A stretch of 64,000 nucleotides of DNA from Anagrus nilaparvatae (Eukaryota > Arthropoda > Insecta > Hymenoptera > Mymaridae), in NCBI GenBank assembly GCA_022575985.1, contig JAKSXM010000231.1, positions 3,040,501-3,104,500 on the forward strand. The letters are read 5' to 3'. Position 1 is the first letter of the stretch. The number at the start of each line of letters is the position of its first letter. Position numbers and translations under genes: made by a program. Under the pieces are notes generated by a model. The model was not told where the DNA came from, searched no databases, and saw nothing but the letters and a program-made list of their open reading frames with translations. Shown here piece after piece: positions 11,687 through 24,391 of this stretch.

Positions 11687-13378
11687 TCTATCATAAAATC
11701 TATAATAATTTAAAATCAAAGTGTCAAATTTTTTAAGAAATTTTTTTTTATGAATTATAGTAATAATTAATCAAAATTAATACTTAAGTTTTTTTTTAAT
11801 TTTGATATCCTATCCTATCCTATATGGATTTCCAAGAATAATATTTTTATCAAATTTAAAAAAAAAACCTAAAAAACTGAAAACCGAGGAAAAATTTTTT
11901 CAGCAAAAAGAATTTCATTCAATTTGGGTATATTTTTTACGTATCCATCTAAATTTTCAAGGCGATCGGCTCGATCTGTCAAAAGTTATAATTTTTCGAA
12001 AATTATAAAAGTTTAGGACTAATATTATATTTTTTTCTAATTTTTATCAGCTCCTAATGTAGTAACTGAATATAGTAACTAAAAAAAAGCTTAAACAGCT
12101 TTATCAGGCAGAACCCTAGAATGAGTAGTCGAGGGAAACAACGAATGCTTGTGGATCCTATGGAAGGGTAGCGAAGCTTTGTATTGCTGAACAATAATTA
12201 TCCTTCTGGGTTCATATGTCCGTTATTTTTATGATTCAGTAAATTTTAGATATATACTTCGGGTAAAAAAAGATTATTTTACAAAATATTGAGTAGCTTA
12301 AAACAACATGTTTTTGGAAAAATCAAGTCGCAGCTAGTATGTAATAAATATACAGCAGTTTTTGCTACTTATAACATTTATAATGCAAGTTTTCAGAACT
12401 GCGTATTATGAGTAGCGTAAAATAAATAAAATATTCAACGCGTTTCACTAAAATCGCTATAATTTCGGTCATACAAGTCGTTTTGTAAAAAAAAAAAATA
12501 ATAGTTAGCATCCTGATTAAATTTGCAATAAAACTATAAAAGTTTTAAGCTATTTTATAGGTGACGAGAAAACTAACTCAGAACTAGTTTGATATCATTA
12601 TCCCACGGGGATATAACTTGAGGAAAGCATGCTAACACATTCTTCACTCAGACTAATAAATAAAAATATTTATTTTATTCAGAAAAGCTATTTTCTTTAA
12701 TGACATTTTCTGACTTTATAACTCTTTTAGTACAATAAGTTTCTCTTCATAAACCAATTTATTTTAATTATTCTTCTAATGTAATTCATATATTTATTTA
12801 AATTATTTATTTATTTAATATTTTCATACAATTATCAAGTAAATAAAAATTCTAGTAGTTATTAAAACTACTTTTCCTTAAGTTATAAGAAAATATTCGT
12901 AATGTGTAAAAAAATTAAATATTATTAATAACACACTGTAAAAAAGTATAACTACCTAAGATTAACAAAAAAAATAGAATATTATAGAAAAATTAGTAAA
13001 TATTCAATAAAAATCTTAAATTAACTAAAATTCTCGATTTTTTTTTGTTAATTTCGCAAAAAGAAATTGATAATTTACATCCACCTTTTTGTAAAGTTAA
13101 TTCTAAACGCAAATAAAAATTATATTTCAGCTAGAACATTAAAAAAAAATTTTTTTACGTGTTCTTAAATGAATGCTTGTTTAAAAAAAAATTTTTTTAT
13201 TTATTTTTATTTTTTACTTTTTAGTAATTAATGTACATAGACAACAATTATTTCTAAATATTATATGAAAATCAAAATTTTCAATTATGCCTTAAATATT
13301 TCCAAATCTTACTGAACTAATTGGTGAAATAACAAAAATCAATTAAAAAAAAAATTATTCATTTGGTGAATAGTACGG
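11687..13378. other. Intergenic, no gene seen
   Basis: A+T-rich DNA without an exon-like frame. The 68-residue ORF at 11802-12008 is low-complexity. About 12940-13110 resembles the dispersed A+T-rich relic of 190-440, including an ACACTGTAAAAAAG end. Confidence 0.5.
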
Positions 13379-14090
13379 TAAGGGTATTAAAAAAATCAAA
13401 ATATCAAATTTTTAACTGGGTAATCGAAAAAAAGTTTTCATTTCTTTAAAAAATAAGGTGCCTGAATTTTTGTAGAAGAATATTAACATTTAAAGGTCGC
13501 GCGGAGCTAAATCCACATTTTTTGACATTGTTTTGAAAAAAATTGAAATTTTTCGTTATAAATGGAAAATCTCTTTTTTAAACGATCAAAATGATTACCT
13601 ATTGGTATTTTTCTGTAAAGTTACCTTATATAATGTATCCTGCACTATATTTTTTGACCAATTTAAATATTTTAATTTAATACTTTGGCAAATAATGTTC
13701 ATTGTTTTAAAATCGGTTTTTTAGGTTTTTGAACTGTTTTTTATTTATTTATATTGAACGAAAAGTAATTTCTTGTTGAGTATGTTAAACAAAGTTGAAA
13801 TTTCAGGCCAATAAAAATAAATGAAAAAAGGTTCAAAACTCTAAAAAACCGTTTTTAAAACAATGAAGTTTATATGCAAAAGTATTAAAATACTTAAATT
13901 GGTGTAAAAATATAGTTCAGGGTTCATTATACAAGGTAACTTTAAAAAAGTGGTTTTAGCTCAAGCGCGACCTTTAAATGTTAATATTTCTCTACAAAAA
14001 TTTAGGCACCTTATTTTTTAAAGAAATGAAAACTTTTTTTCGATTACCCATCTAAAAATTCAATGTATTGATTTTTTTTAACACCCCTAA
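13379..14090. mobile_element. Inverted-repeat MITE, TAA target
   Basis: Terminal repeats begin GGGTATTAAAAAAATC on the left and end with its near complement (TTTTTTTTAACACCCC) on the right. Both are flanked by TAA, the three-base duplication typical of PIF/Harbinger elements. The arms stay complementary toward the centre, for example GGTCGCGCGG against CGCGACC. There is no transposase. The ORF at 13533-13724 is an A+T-rich shadow. Confidence 0.65.
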
Positions 14091-14099
14091 TATTATACA

Positions 14100-15052
14100 T
14101 ATGGGTGCTTTTCACAGGAACTGTATATTTTTTTATTGTTTCCGGCACAGCACTTATTACCTTTTTTTTCAACTTTTTTTTTAGTTTTATGCTTTTTAAG
14201 GTCCAAATAACCTGAAATTTTCAATGGTACTGCTACAAACGTAAAAATAAATTCTACGTGTTATTCTAATGGGATTTTTTATTTATGCGGACGTTTTTGG
14301 CATAGACGTTTTTGACATTTCGAGACTAATATTTAAATAGCTCTTGATTGAAGCCACCAAATTATTTCTTACTTTGGTTACCTTATTTTTTCATCAAAAC
14401 CCGTTACCAAACAAAATGCATTAAGTAAAATATTGCATAAACTTTGAGAAAACGACCCAGACGTTTTTGACATTTTTATTTTGTATGAGCGTTTTAAAAA
14501 TTTAAAATTAAAAATTTTCTTTGCTAAACCTTTTATTATCAAAGTTTTAAGTTTCCATGGTTTATATATATAAGTAGTTAAGTAGAAAAAAATATGACAG
14601 AGCTTTCAAGTGCGTAAATATAGACTGTGCAGTAGTGTGCACTATGAAAATGGTGGGAATATTAAAATAGCTAAAATCGAGGGACAGACCTGAATACGAC
14701 GATACGCTAAGAGGACTGCATAAAAATTTGTTTCGTTGAAAAAAATGAATTTTCGGGACCTAAATACGTCATATGAATCAAACAGAAAAATTTAAATTCA
14801 AATTCTAAGCCGTAAGTTAATACTCGAAGCTTATAGTTAAGTAAAAGGACAGCGGACGTTTTTGACATTTTGAACACATAGGCTCAAGAAAACTTTTTCG
14901 CTAATTCATCAATATATGCGCAGTTGATTTGGATTTTGAGAAAAAATATTATTTATTAACTTTTTAAAAGAAAAAAAAAGCAAAAGAGCTTTTGTTTCGG
15001 ATATAAGTGGGGGGAGGCACTGTGTATACTGTTCCTGTGAAAAATACCCATA
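14100..15052. mobile_element. Inverted-repeat element, TACA duplication
   Basis: The element begins TATGGGTGCTTTTCACAGGA and ends with the near reverse complement (TGTGAAAAATACCCATA). TACA lies directly outside both ends. It directly abuts the 13379-14090 element. Inside, the motif ACGTTTTTGACATTT recurs several times. No protein-like frame. Confidence 0.6.
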
Positions 15053-15302
15053 TACAACGATGTGTAAATGCATACAACAGAGAGACACACCAATATTCAT
15101 AAATACTGGCAAAGAATATATATGTGTATTATATCGAGTATTATATTCTCTGATATTGGTATATGTTTTTTATTGTCAGAATTCAAAAATCCTATAGAAA
15201 TTTGACCTTGTTACACGTGTAACTGTAGAAATAATGATAAATTCTTTATCATAAAATGAATAAAAAATGCTACTTAGACGCGGTAAAGAATATTTACTCA
15301 TC

Positions 15303-15346
15303 CTCCAGCATGTAAATATAAATATTAACATTTTTATTTACACGCT
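15303..15346. repeat. Short hairpin
   Basis: CTCCAGCATGTAAATA pairs with TATTTACACGCTGGAG across a short loop. A stem of about 16 bases with one or two mismatches. It may be a tiny MITE or an internal piece of a larger element; no function is evident. Confidence 0.4.
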
Positions 15347-15632
15347 GGAGAATAGATTCTCACCGGGGCGTATACTGTAATAGTAATTTTTCGTTTTTTT
15401 CTTACTTTTGAAACGAAAACTCTGCCAACTCTTATGTATAATCATATAAGATATGTCTTAATTCACGAAAATTTCAGAAAACAAATTTTTGCAGACTTAA
15501 GGCATATACCATTGGATTCCTTGGGATGAAAAACCTATATATAGCGATTTTTAAGAAAATCACCCCGCTAGTTTTCGGGATACCCGATTAAACATACAAT
15601 TATTACCAGGACAGGGGCGACTTTTGCTAATA

Positions 15633-15990
15633 CTCCAGTCAAATCGCAGAGGGGGGGGGGGGTGTATTTTCACTGGCCATGAGATTTGCTCTACTATATG
15701 TTTTTGGGTCTCTGATCACGAAAATCAGGGTCTTTTCCGGGAGATATTTTCGGAACACCCTTAAATTTGCAAAAACTACCCCCAAAAAGGTTTTTTTTTT
15801 TATATATTAGCAAGCTGAGTTTCTAGATTTAGCCAATAATTGTTATAAGAGGGTTTTTTGGGTCACTGATCAAGAATTTCAGGTAATATTTTATGAATAA
15901 TTAATATTTCACCCTTGAATTAGCAAAAACAACCCCTAAAAGGGGTATTTTTTCTATTTTTGCACTTTGAGCTACCAAATTAAGTTATCA
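15633..15990. mobile_element. Truncated copy of the 9846 foldback family
   Basis: It starts with CTCCAGT after TA, followed by a long G run, the GAGATTTGCTCTA motif, and two of the GGGTC(G/T)CTGA units seen in the 9846 element. It stops near 15990 without a matching right end, so it is a one-arm fragment. Confidence 0.6.
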
Positions 15991-16527
15991 ATTTCATTAA
16001 AAGGGCACCGCGGTGATCTCGCCTAGGGCCCTGTAGGATAAGTAAGTTTAAATTTTATTTATCAAATTATTTTTTGGAAACAAAATTTTTTATGGATTCT
16101 TGAAAACATAGCACGTTTTATTTATTATTTAAAAAAAATTTAATAGTGCATTTTTTATTAGAATGAAATAAATTTTATTTTTTATTGTTATTTCATGAAA
16201 CATATTTTTTTAAATTATAATTTATTAGCAAAAAAAATTTAATATTAAAATCACGATGACGTACCTAATTGTTAATATTTATGTAACATCATAATCATAT
16301 ATTTATTAAATAATTTTTTTTTTAAGTTCAATGAAATTGTACCTTGTTATATCGTTTGCTAAAAATTAACCCCGAGTAATTTGTTTTTCATTGATGTGTT
16401 AAATAAATTATAACTAGTTTCAATGAGCATGGAACTTGTTTACTTATAACAGTTTAAACTTATGCTCCCTAATTGATAAGTCCTACAATCGAAATTATTT
16501 TAAGTCCATAAATCGAAAATATTCTAA

Positions 16528-17505
16528 CAAGGGGAGTTCAATACATTTGGAACACCAAATTACACCAAATGGTATTATGGATGAGTTTATTATGTTGAAA
16601 AAACATGCCGGGTACCCTTCGTTCATTCCAATGGGCCTTCTGGGCCTAGAAACGCAGGGTTCAATGTTATAAAATAGGGTTTTTTTTTGGTAATTTTCAA
16701 TGAAAAGCTTAAATCTCACAAGTTAACCAAAACACTTCTGGTTGGTATCATTTTTTTGGTGTAAGTGTCGCCTTTCAAACGCCGTAAACGGCAATTTTTT
16801 ATCACTAATTTTCTTATCAATGTAGCCAATTAACCAAATGGCCATTTTGGCTAAAAATGACCAATTTTTAAATTGTTGCCGAATTCGTAATTTCTGACTA
16901 AAAAAGGTTTTATATGTCTCGAAAAATTTCTACAAGCTTTAAGTTTTCAAAAATTTTTTACTTGTCTCATTTCCTTGGTCGTTTTCAAGAAATGGCTCTT
17001 AAAAGTTAATATTAAAAATGAGTTTTTTTAAAAAATCATAAAATTAGGACTCTGACTTCAAATTATAATATCTGATTAAAAAATAATTGAAAAAGGTAGA
17101 GGAAAGAATTTTTGGGAATTTGAGCCTTGTGAAAATATTTTGAGACTTATAAAACTTATTTTCGTCAAAAATTAAAAATTTGTCAGCAACTTAAAAATTG
17201 GTCATTTGTAACCAAAAATGACCATTTGGTTAATTGGCTATAGTGATAAAAAATTGTGGTTTACGGCGTTTGAAAGGTGATACTTACACCAAAAAAATAA
17301 GACCCACCAAAAGAGTTTTGGTTTACTTGTGAAGTTTTAGCGTTTCATCGAAAATTACCAAAAAACCCCATTCCATAGCATTGAGCCCAGAAGGCCCATT
17401 AGAATGAACAAGGGGTACCCGGCATGTTTTTTCAACATAATAAAATCATCCATAACCATTACATTTGGTGTAATTTGGTGTTCCAAATGCATTGAACTCC
17501 CCTTG
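16528..17505. mobile_element. 978-bp inverted-repeat MITE, TAA target
   Basis: The ends are CAAGGGGAGTTCAAT and ATTGAACTCCCCTTG, each flanked by TAA. The arms are complementary for several hundred bases (for example ACCAAATTACACCAAATG, TTTGGTTAATTGGC), with scattered mismatches and a central spacer. TAA duplications suggest PIF/Harbinger mobilisation. The opposing ORFs at 16436-16719 arise from the arms and are not genes. Confidence 0.7.
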
Positions 17506-17560
17506 TAATTCCATTTGGCCCCTAAAAATGATATTTTTTCATCCCTTCCTCTCTGAATTT

Positions 17561-17640
17561 AGGGCTCCGTATACACGAGGGCCACGTCTGGCTGAGCCAA
17601 CAGATAGCCCTGAAATTTGGCTCCTGTGTAAACGGGGCCT
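17561..17640. mobile_element. 80-bp hairpin MITE
   Basis: AGGGCTCCGTATACACGAGG at the left is mirrored by AGGCCCCGTTTACACAGGAG read from the right end. It is nearly all terminal repeat. It sits just beyond the 16528-17505 element. Confidence 0.5.
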
Positions 17641-17989
17641 AGGGCTTTTTTCATGGCGTCTAAAAAGAGCATATAAAGTATAAATTCATTAAATATTGCA
17701 CATGATAACACAATCTATTAGTTTTTATTCTTTCTTATACTCATATTTCTCTGCGAAATCCCTAAGCAAGAAATAATTTATCTCACTGCCGAAAATTTGT
17801 AAAAATTGGCAATGTATTTAAGGAATAGAGAAAGGTGCCCTTGTATTACTCTAGTTTGATCATTGCTTTATAATAAAATTTTATAAAAAAATAAAAAATT
17901 AATTTTCATCAAAAGAAGCTTAAAAATTTGATTTAATGTAAAAAAAAAAGTATAAATAATATATATCAAAAAAATTATAAATAATATAT

Positions 17990-19745
17990 GGGTGGTTCCA
18001 GTACTTTTCGTACAGATTAGGGCGCACTCATGTCACCGATTGAGCTCAAATTTTAGGGAATAGTTTGGGGTTACAAAAAAGTCACTCAGCCAAAATTTTA
18101 GCCCTCTAGCACCTCATGGGGCCGAAATATGGCCGTTTAAAGGTCCAAAAATAGCCTAATTCAGCCCTTTTTTAAAATTACGCCGTTCCCTTAAATTTAC
18201 TTCAAATTTCATCTTACTGGTCGCATTTTAACCGCTAAAAAGTCTAAATTTTGTAAAAAAAATTTTAGCCAGTTCCATGGAGTCAACTTTTTTTGGCATT
18301 GATAAACGTAAAATGAATTTTATTAAAAAAGCTGATTTTCAAAATAATACCGTGGCTTAAGATCAACTCAAAAATACTTCTGGTTGGTTGCAATTTTTTT
18401 GTCTACTCAAGACCTTTCAAATGCAACCCTAAAATTTAAAATCGGTGGATTTAAACCGGAGATATTCTGATTTTAGTGGCGGCTGTTTTTGAAAAATGCG
18501 TTTTTTTGACATTTTTCGCCACCTGGCATTTTTTTCTAAGTGCTTTAAAATGTCTGAAACTTTCAGGAAAATAAGTTCAATATATGTACTACAAATTTCA
18601 TAAAAATTTTCTTTGCTTATTTGCCTTTAAAGCCCTTTTTTGACTCATCCAAATTCAACCTTTCCATTTTCCGGAATTTTCCATTTTCCGGCTTTTCCTG
18701 TAATCTAATGAAAATTCTGACTCGATTTTTGGATTCCTCGGGAAATTTTACTATAGACCCTCTTTTTTTAGTAATTTTGAACATCTCTGTGATGCTGTAT
18801 AAAAAAAAGAAAAAAGAATTTGCATAAAAATAAAAATAAAATTGAAATTGATAAAATTAAAATTTTTTTTGTTTGTCAATTTTCTAAATTTAAATTTATT
18901 TTTATTTTTACGCAAATTCTTTTTTCTTTTTTTTATACAGCATCACAGAGATGTTCAAAATTACTAAAAAAAGAGGGTCTATAGTAAAATTTCCCGAGGA
19001 ATCCAAAAATCGAGTCAGAATTTTCATTAGATTACAGGAAAAGCCGGAAAATGGAAAATTCCGGAAAATGGAAAGGTTGAATTTGGATGAGTCAAAAAAG
19101 GGCTTTAAAGGCAAATAAGCAAAGAAAATTTTTATGAAATTTGTAGTACATATATTGAACTTATTTTCCTGAAAGTTTCAGACATTTTAAAGCACTTAGA
19201 AAAAAATGCCAGGTGGCGAAAAATGTCAAAAAAACGCATTTTTCAAAAACAGCCGCCACTAAAATCAGAATATCTCCGGTTTAAATCCACCGATTTTAAA
19301 TTTTAGGGTTGCATTTGAAAGGTCTTGAGTAGACAAAAAAATTGCAACCAACCAGAAGTATTTTTGAGTTGATCTTAAGCCACGGTATTATTTTGAAAAT
19401 CAGCTTTTTTAATAAAATTCATTTTACGTTTATCAATGCCAAAAAAAGTTGACTCCATGGAACTGGCTAAAATTTTTTTTACAAAATTTAGACTTTTTAG
19501 CGGTTAAAATGCGACCAGTAAGATGAAATTTGAAGTAAATTTAAGGGAACGGCGTAATTTTAAAAAAGGGCTGAATTAGGCTATTTTTGGACCTTTAAAC
19601 GGCCATATTTCGGCCCCATGAGGTGCTAGAGGGCTAAAATTTTGGCTGAGTGACTTTTTTGTAACCCCAAACTATTCCCTAAAATTTGAGCTCAATCGGT
19701 GACATGAGTGCGCCCTAATCTGTACGAAAAGTACTGGAACCACCC
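17990..19745. mobile_element. Near-perfect 1.76-kb palindrome
   Basis: The sequence starts GGGTGGTTCCAGTAC and ends GTACTGGAACCACCC, flanked on both sides by ATATAT. The two arms of about 850 bases show no insertion or deletion: identical 68-residue shadow ORFs lie at 18621-18827 (plus) and 18908-19114 (minus), exactly symmetric about the centre. I saw almost no mismatches in spot comparisons, apart from the central loop of about 70 bases. It has no transposase. It is either a recently mobilised foldback element or one kept uniform by gene conversion; an assembly artefact is possible. Confidence 0.75.
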
Positions 19746-19751
19746 ATATAT

Positions 19752-20796
19752 AAAAATTTAATTTAATGTCAACAAAACCTGATTCTTTGCGTCATTTTAA
19801 AATTAACTTAATTTTACTTTTTTAAATAAAAATTTTTGCATTGAATGATTGTGTTTTATTAATTTACATTATTTTTTATTCGAAACCCCTTCTAATATCA
19901 AAAACGACTTTTCATTATTTTTAAAATAGTATTAAGAAGACGGGGTGCATTATATTAGGGACAAATCGCACTTTTTTTATTAATAAATTATTTATTAAAT
20001 AGTTATTAGAATTTGCTAAATATTTGTTTTTGCAATAAGAAAGGTCAATTTAATAGAAAAACAATTGAAAATCTAAAAAATACTTGTTTATTTGTAATTA
20101 AAAAACACAAGGTGTTATTTTGGGCTTCTTGCACCCTCTTACAATATAAGAAGTATACTTCTTATGCTTTTTAGTGCTAAAATTAAAATTTTTTTTTTAT
20201 AAATTCTGTACCCTAATATTTAATTTTTGTATTAAATATTGTATTTTTACAAAGATTAAACTTAATTAACAATAACAACATTATTTTTTACTAAAAATTA
20301 CAAGTAAAATCGTTTATTTACGATTGCATGAATAACTTAACCTAACTTTTTAAAATACTAAAAATTGCATTCAAACTTGTATAAAAAAAATCCCAAACAA
20401 TTATAAAAAAGTTAGGGTTTTTTTATTTCAAGCACGATCACATATTTATTGAGTATTTTCTCTTTATAAAACCGATGGGATCCAAACATGGGTGTACCCT
20501 CATCAATTGAAAACTATTATTTATTATGTACATACTATTCATAAATAATGATTAGGAAAAAATTTTCCTTGTTGGTGGTAAGTAAATTAGAATAATAAAA
20601 GATTTGTATGCATACATAAGAATATTTAAAACTTATGAAAAAAAAATTTTTTATCTAAATGAATAATAGATTATTCTTATTTATTTTTCATCAAAAAATA
20701 GATTTTTCTGGTAATCTAGGGTCTCCAGGTTTTTCTGCGTGTCATCTGCTAGGGTCATATTCGAAAACGATTTTTTGAAACAGACTTAAGTTGGTA
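19752..20796. other. Intergenic, 3' flank of the THAP gene
   Basis: No exon-like frame is seen. A candidate AATAAA for the THAP gene lies on the minus strand near 20680. The rest is A+T-rich. Confidence 0.4.
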
Positions 20797-23591
20797 CTAA
20801 ATGGGGGTTTTTATTTTTAAGTTTAATTTTTTCAATCTCTGATTTTCTTCTGTAACCCTTCTTAATTTTAAACCTAATTCTCGGTAATGTTTCTGCATGA
20901 CTTTAAACGCTTCAGGTGACTTAAAATCATCTTCCCGAATATCCCCCACGTATCTAATAGTACGAACTCTTTTATTGGGCAGATCACTGTTATCAACGTC
21001 GTCAGCTTCTCTTTTCCTATTTAAAAAAGATTGTATTTAAAAAAATTGCATTTCCTTTTTTTTTTGCAGTCATTAAATTAAACTAGTTATACCTGTTACT
21101 TAAATCAGTATCAACAGTACTTTGGTTATAATTTGGTTCACTTGAAAATGATTCTGTTTCCATAATTTTTTCTTGATTTTCAAATTTACCTTTATTATTG
21201 CTTGCAATTTGGACATCATTTATCTTAACACACTGAACTTCTTTTGCATGCTGAACTTTCAATTGACAATAAGGTACTGATTTGATTTTCTGATTTGCAC
21301 TTTAATAAAGGAAAACAAAATTAATAAAAAAATATTCAATGAAAAATTAGTATTTTATAAATTAATTTACCAATGAATATTTTGATTTCTGTATTTTTCC
21401 CAACGCGGTATAGCTCCTCTTTTAATGCAAAGTGTATTTATTAACTCTTGGGTTTTCCTACAAATCTTTTTTGTAATATAAATCTCACTATCATCAAAAT
21501 GATCAGTGCATACACGAGTACCATTAGTTACATTTTTGCCAATAACTTCAACCCATTTCTCTCTTATTTCCTTAGATACTGGTACTCTGAAAAAATAAGT
21601 TTTTACTTGAGTAAAGAAAGAAGGTTCCTTAAAGAAGAGTTGATTTTGATCTTTTTTATTTTTTAAATTTTGTTATTACTCAATTTCATGTCTAATTCAT
21701 AAAGGCTATTATTCTAATTCTATAAGGCGCGGATAAACGGCGTTACTAAATAGAAAGATTGGGACCACAGAATGATGGCTATTGAAAAAATTCAGCTTAG
21801 TAACTATTTCTTTACATTTTTGCACAATAATAAACTGTTTAAAATAAAAATTTCATTGAAGTTAAAAAAAGCGCGGTTAAACGGTGTTAGAAGATTTTAA
21901 ATTTTTAGGTATTTGAAAGTGGTTTTCCTTCCAGAGGATTTTCTAAAAAATTAAAAAATATGATTTTTCACCCCATTAGATGTATAAAAAAATTTATGAA
22001 TGGTATAATTTTTTTAGTTCAAAAACCCGATTTTCGTATAATTCAAAGCTATATTTCGGAGTCTTAAAAGAGTCCTAAAGTCCCAAAAAAATAATTTTCT
22101 TGAAAAGTTTTAAGGACGCTTTAAAAATAAAAAATTTATCTTGATAACCAAAATTTTAATAATTTTACATCCTTAATTACTTTTGTAAATTAATGTAATT
22201 AGATTTTTAACTAAATAACGCATGATAAAATGAATGCGTACAAAAATATGTAAAAAAATACCTATAAAAATGAGTACAAAAATGCGTATAAAAATCCATA
22301 CAAAAAAGTAAAAATTTACATCTATGTAGTACATATTAATATGTTTTTAAGGTGGCAGATAAAATTGGAGAACAAAAAAACGTTACTTTTTCTGGATAGG
22401 TTTTCGGGTAGAAATAATTGAGATAATTTTTTCAAAATTGGCACTTTATTAGATTATTAGTTACTAAACATTATTTATTTTTTTATTTTTTTTTATTTTC
22501 AAAATGGCGGCGAATACAGGTGCTCAAAATTAGGCCTCACTTTTGATTTCGGGCGTGATTGCAGCCTCCAACTTGTTTCGAAGCATGCCAAATTAAATTT
22601 TATATGTTTGTGAAACATTATTCTTCTGGAATGATGGATTCAAATTTCGGAAAATGGAAAATTGTGAAAATTATTTAATTTTTTTTCAAAAATTGCTGTT
22701 TTTTTGCAATAAAAAAAAATTGGCACATTTTTTTGAAAAACAATTCCATCAATCCAGAAGATAATTGTATTTTAAAAGTGAGCCAAAAAATTAGGAAGAT
22801 ATCTTAATTATTTTTTGAGTTATCGTGCCCGCAAATTCGAAAAACGTTGTTTCGAGAAAAACGCGTTTGAAGTTTAGAATACTGTATCTTTTACGTCTTT
22901 CGCGATGTCTCGCTTAATCTTCTGTAACTTCTTTATTATTCAAGATATCATTATAAATTTTTTTTCTCCATATTCTAAAGATGTTTTTGAACCCAAAAAA
23001 ACGATAAACAGAAAATCAATTTTTTTTTCCTACAATTGTATCTGCCACCTTAACAAATAAAATAAATAAATGATAATACAAAAATGGGTTATATACGATT
23101 TTCGTACTGATGAAGCTTGGTCACACTTAAGAAAGCTGAAATAACCCATTTTTGCATTTTTCGTAATTTTCATAATTTCAATTTTTTTATTTTTTTTTTA
23201 TTTTTCATTTTTTAATTTTCATTTTTTCTAAATTTAAAATCATAGTTTCAATAAAAAAATCGTTTTCATGAATAAAAAACTACTGGGTACACGTTAATTC
23301 AAAGAGATATAGATTATATCCACGTATCGAAATGTGAGTTTATAATTATAAATCGAAAAGATTTATTATTGTCCAAGGTCGAAAAAAATTTATTAAAAAT
23401 TTTTTAAAAAAATTGGACGAAACAAATATTAAAAATAAAAAAATATGTGTTTATATTTGTATTATGCACAAAATTCTTATAAATACCCTAAATAAATGTA
23501 TCAAAATATGAATTTTATTATATACTTACTTGTGCATGCTAACATTTTCGTAAACATTGTAAGGTACTTTACATATTACACAAGTCGACAT
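20797..23591 (-). CDS. THAP-domain zinc-finger protein
   Basis: Four exons join in frame: 23591-23530, 21586-21371, 21299-21093 and 21016-20797, all with GT-AG borders, giving 234 residues. The N-terminus is a C2CH THAP DNA-binding domain: Cys4, Cys7, Cys47 and His50 (C-x2-C-x39-C-x2-H), with the conserved Trp32 and a Pro at 81 in the place of the AVPTIF motif. The middle (about 95-165) is polar and probably disordered. Residues about 190-232 (YRELGLKLRRVTEENQRLKK) form a probable coiled coil, usual for dimerising THAP proteins. It is likely a sequence-specific nuclear regulator, or a domesticated P-element-type DNA-binding protein; no transposase part is present. Intron 1 (1.9 kb) carries a MITE at 22351-23049. 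Confidence 0.85.
22351..23049. mobile_element. MITE with TTAA flanks in THAP intron 1
   Basis: The ends are GGTGGCAGATA and TATCTGCCACC, each bordered by TTAA, as in piggyBac-type insertions (a TA duplication is also possible). It is 699 bp with no transposase frame. The interior is A+T-rich with only partial arm complementarity. Confidence 0.6.
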
Positions 23592-24073
23592 TTTTCACTT
23601 TTATTTTTAATATACAAATTTAACTATTTAAAAAAATTTTATTATTTAAAATCGCACAAACATTAAACAAAAATAAATAAGTAAAAATTATATTATTTGA
23701 ATAGCTTTTAATATAAAATAATAGAATAAAAAAATATTATTTTGAAAACGTGGTAGCATTAGAAAAAGTCGAAAAGTGTTTAAAAAACCAATATAAAATC
23801 AGCTGTTTTTATTATGTATAAAACCGGCTTACACATACATACACGTTTTTTCAAAAAATTTAATATAACTCTCCTCTCATCTCATATCTCCCTACTTTTC
23901 CCTACAGGGGAATCGTATCTTACATGTAAGACAAAGGCCACTAACATACCAAAAGTATACCATGTCTGCACCGTTCATCTCCTATAGACGCTCACTTATA
24001 GGTTTGGAGATTGAGCCCTCTGTCTATGAATAGCCTCTGTCTACCAAAACAATGTGTTTTTTACGATGGTTTT

Positions 24074-24296
24074 TTATGGCTAATTCGGTGGCCAAGCTTG
24101 AGGTTAGGTATGGTGCATAGGCGCGTATTTTAAAATATTGTTAAATCAATAAAATTAGACGTAAATTATAATTATTTTACATTCAAAATATAATATATTA
24201 GAATAAGATTTTTATATAGGCAAATCTAAAAAAATTGATAATACATCCTTGCTGCACCTCACTTTACCCCAAGCGTGGCCACCGAATTTGCCAATA
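24074..24296. mobile_element. Small inverted-repeat MITE
   Basis: TTATGGCTAATTCGGTGGCC at the left is mirrored by CACGCTTGGGGTAAAGTGAG and GGCAAATTCGGTGGCC read from the right. The arms are roughly 45 bases with mismatches. The interior is A+T-rich. Confidence 0.5.
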
Positions 24297-24319
24297 ATTG
24301 TTCGATTTTGTTATGTATT

Positions 24320-24391
24320 CCCACGTAAAAAGATTAAGCTTAATTCTTAATTCTTAGGTTAGTCCGTAAGCTTAACTTCTTTTTACGTGGG
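24320..24391. mobile_element. 72-bp hairpin MITE
   Basis: CCCACGTAAAAAG and CTTTTTACGTGGG form perfect 13-base terminal inverted repeats. Inside, TTAAGCTTA motifs add to the stem. It is too short to encode anything. Confidence 0.6.

Noticed and set aside
18621..19114. Two identical 68-residue ORFs on opposite strands
   Set aside because: They are mirror images within one palindrome and have no domain or start context.
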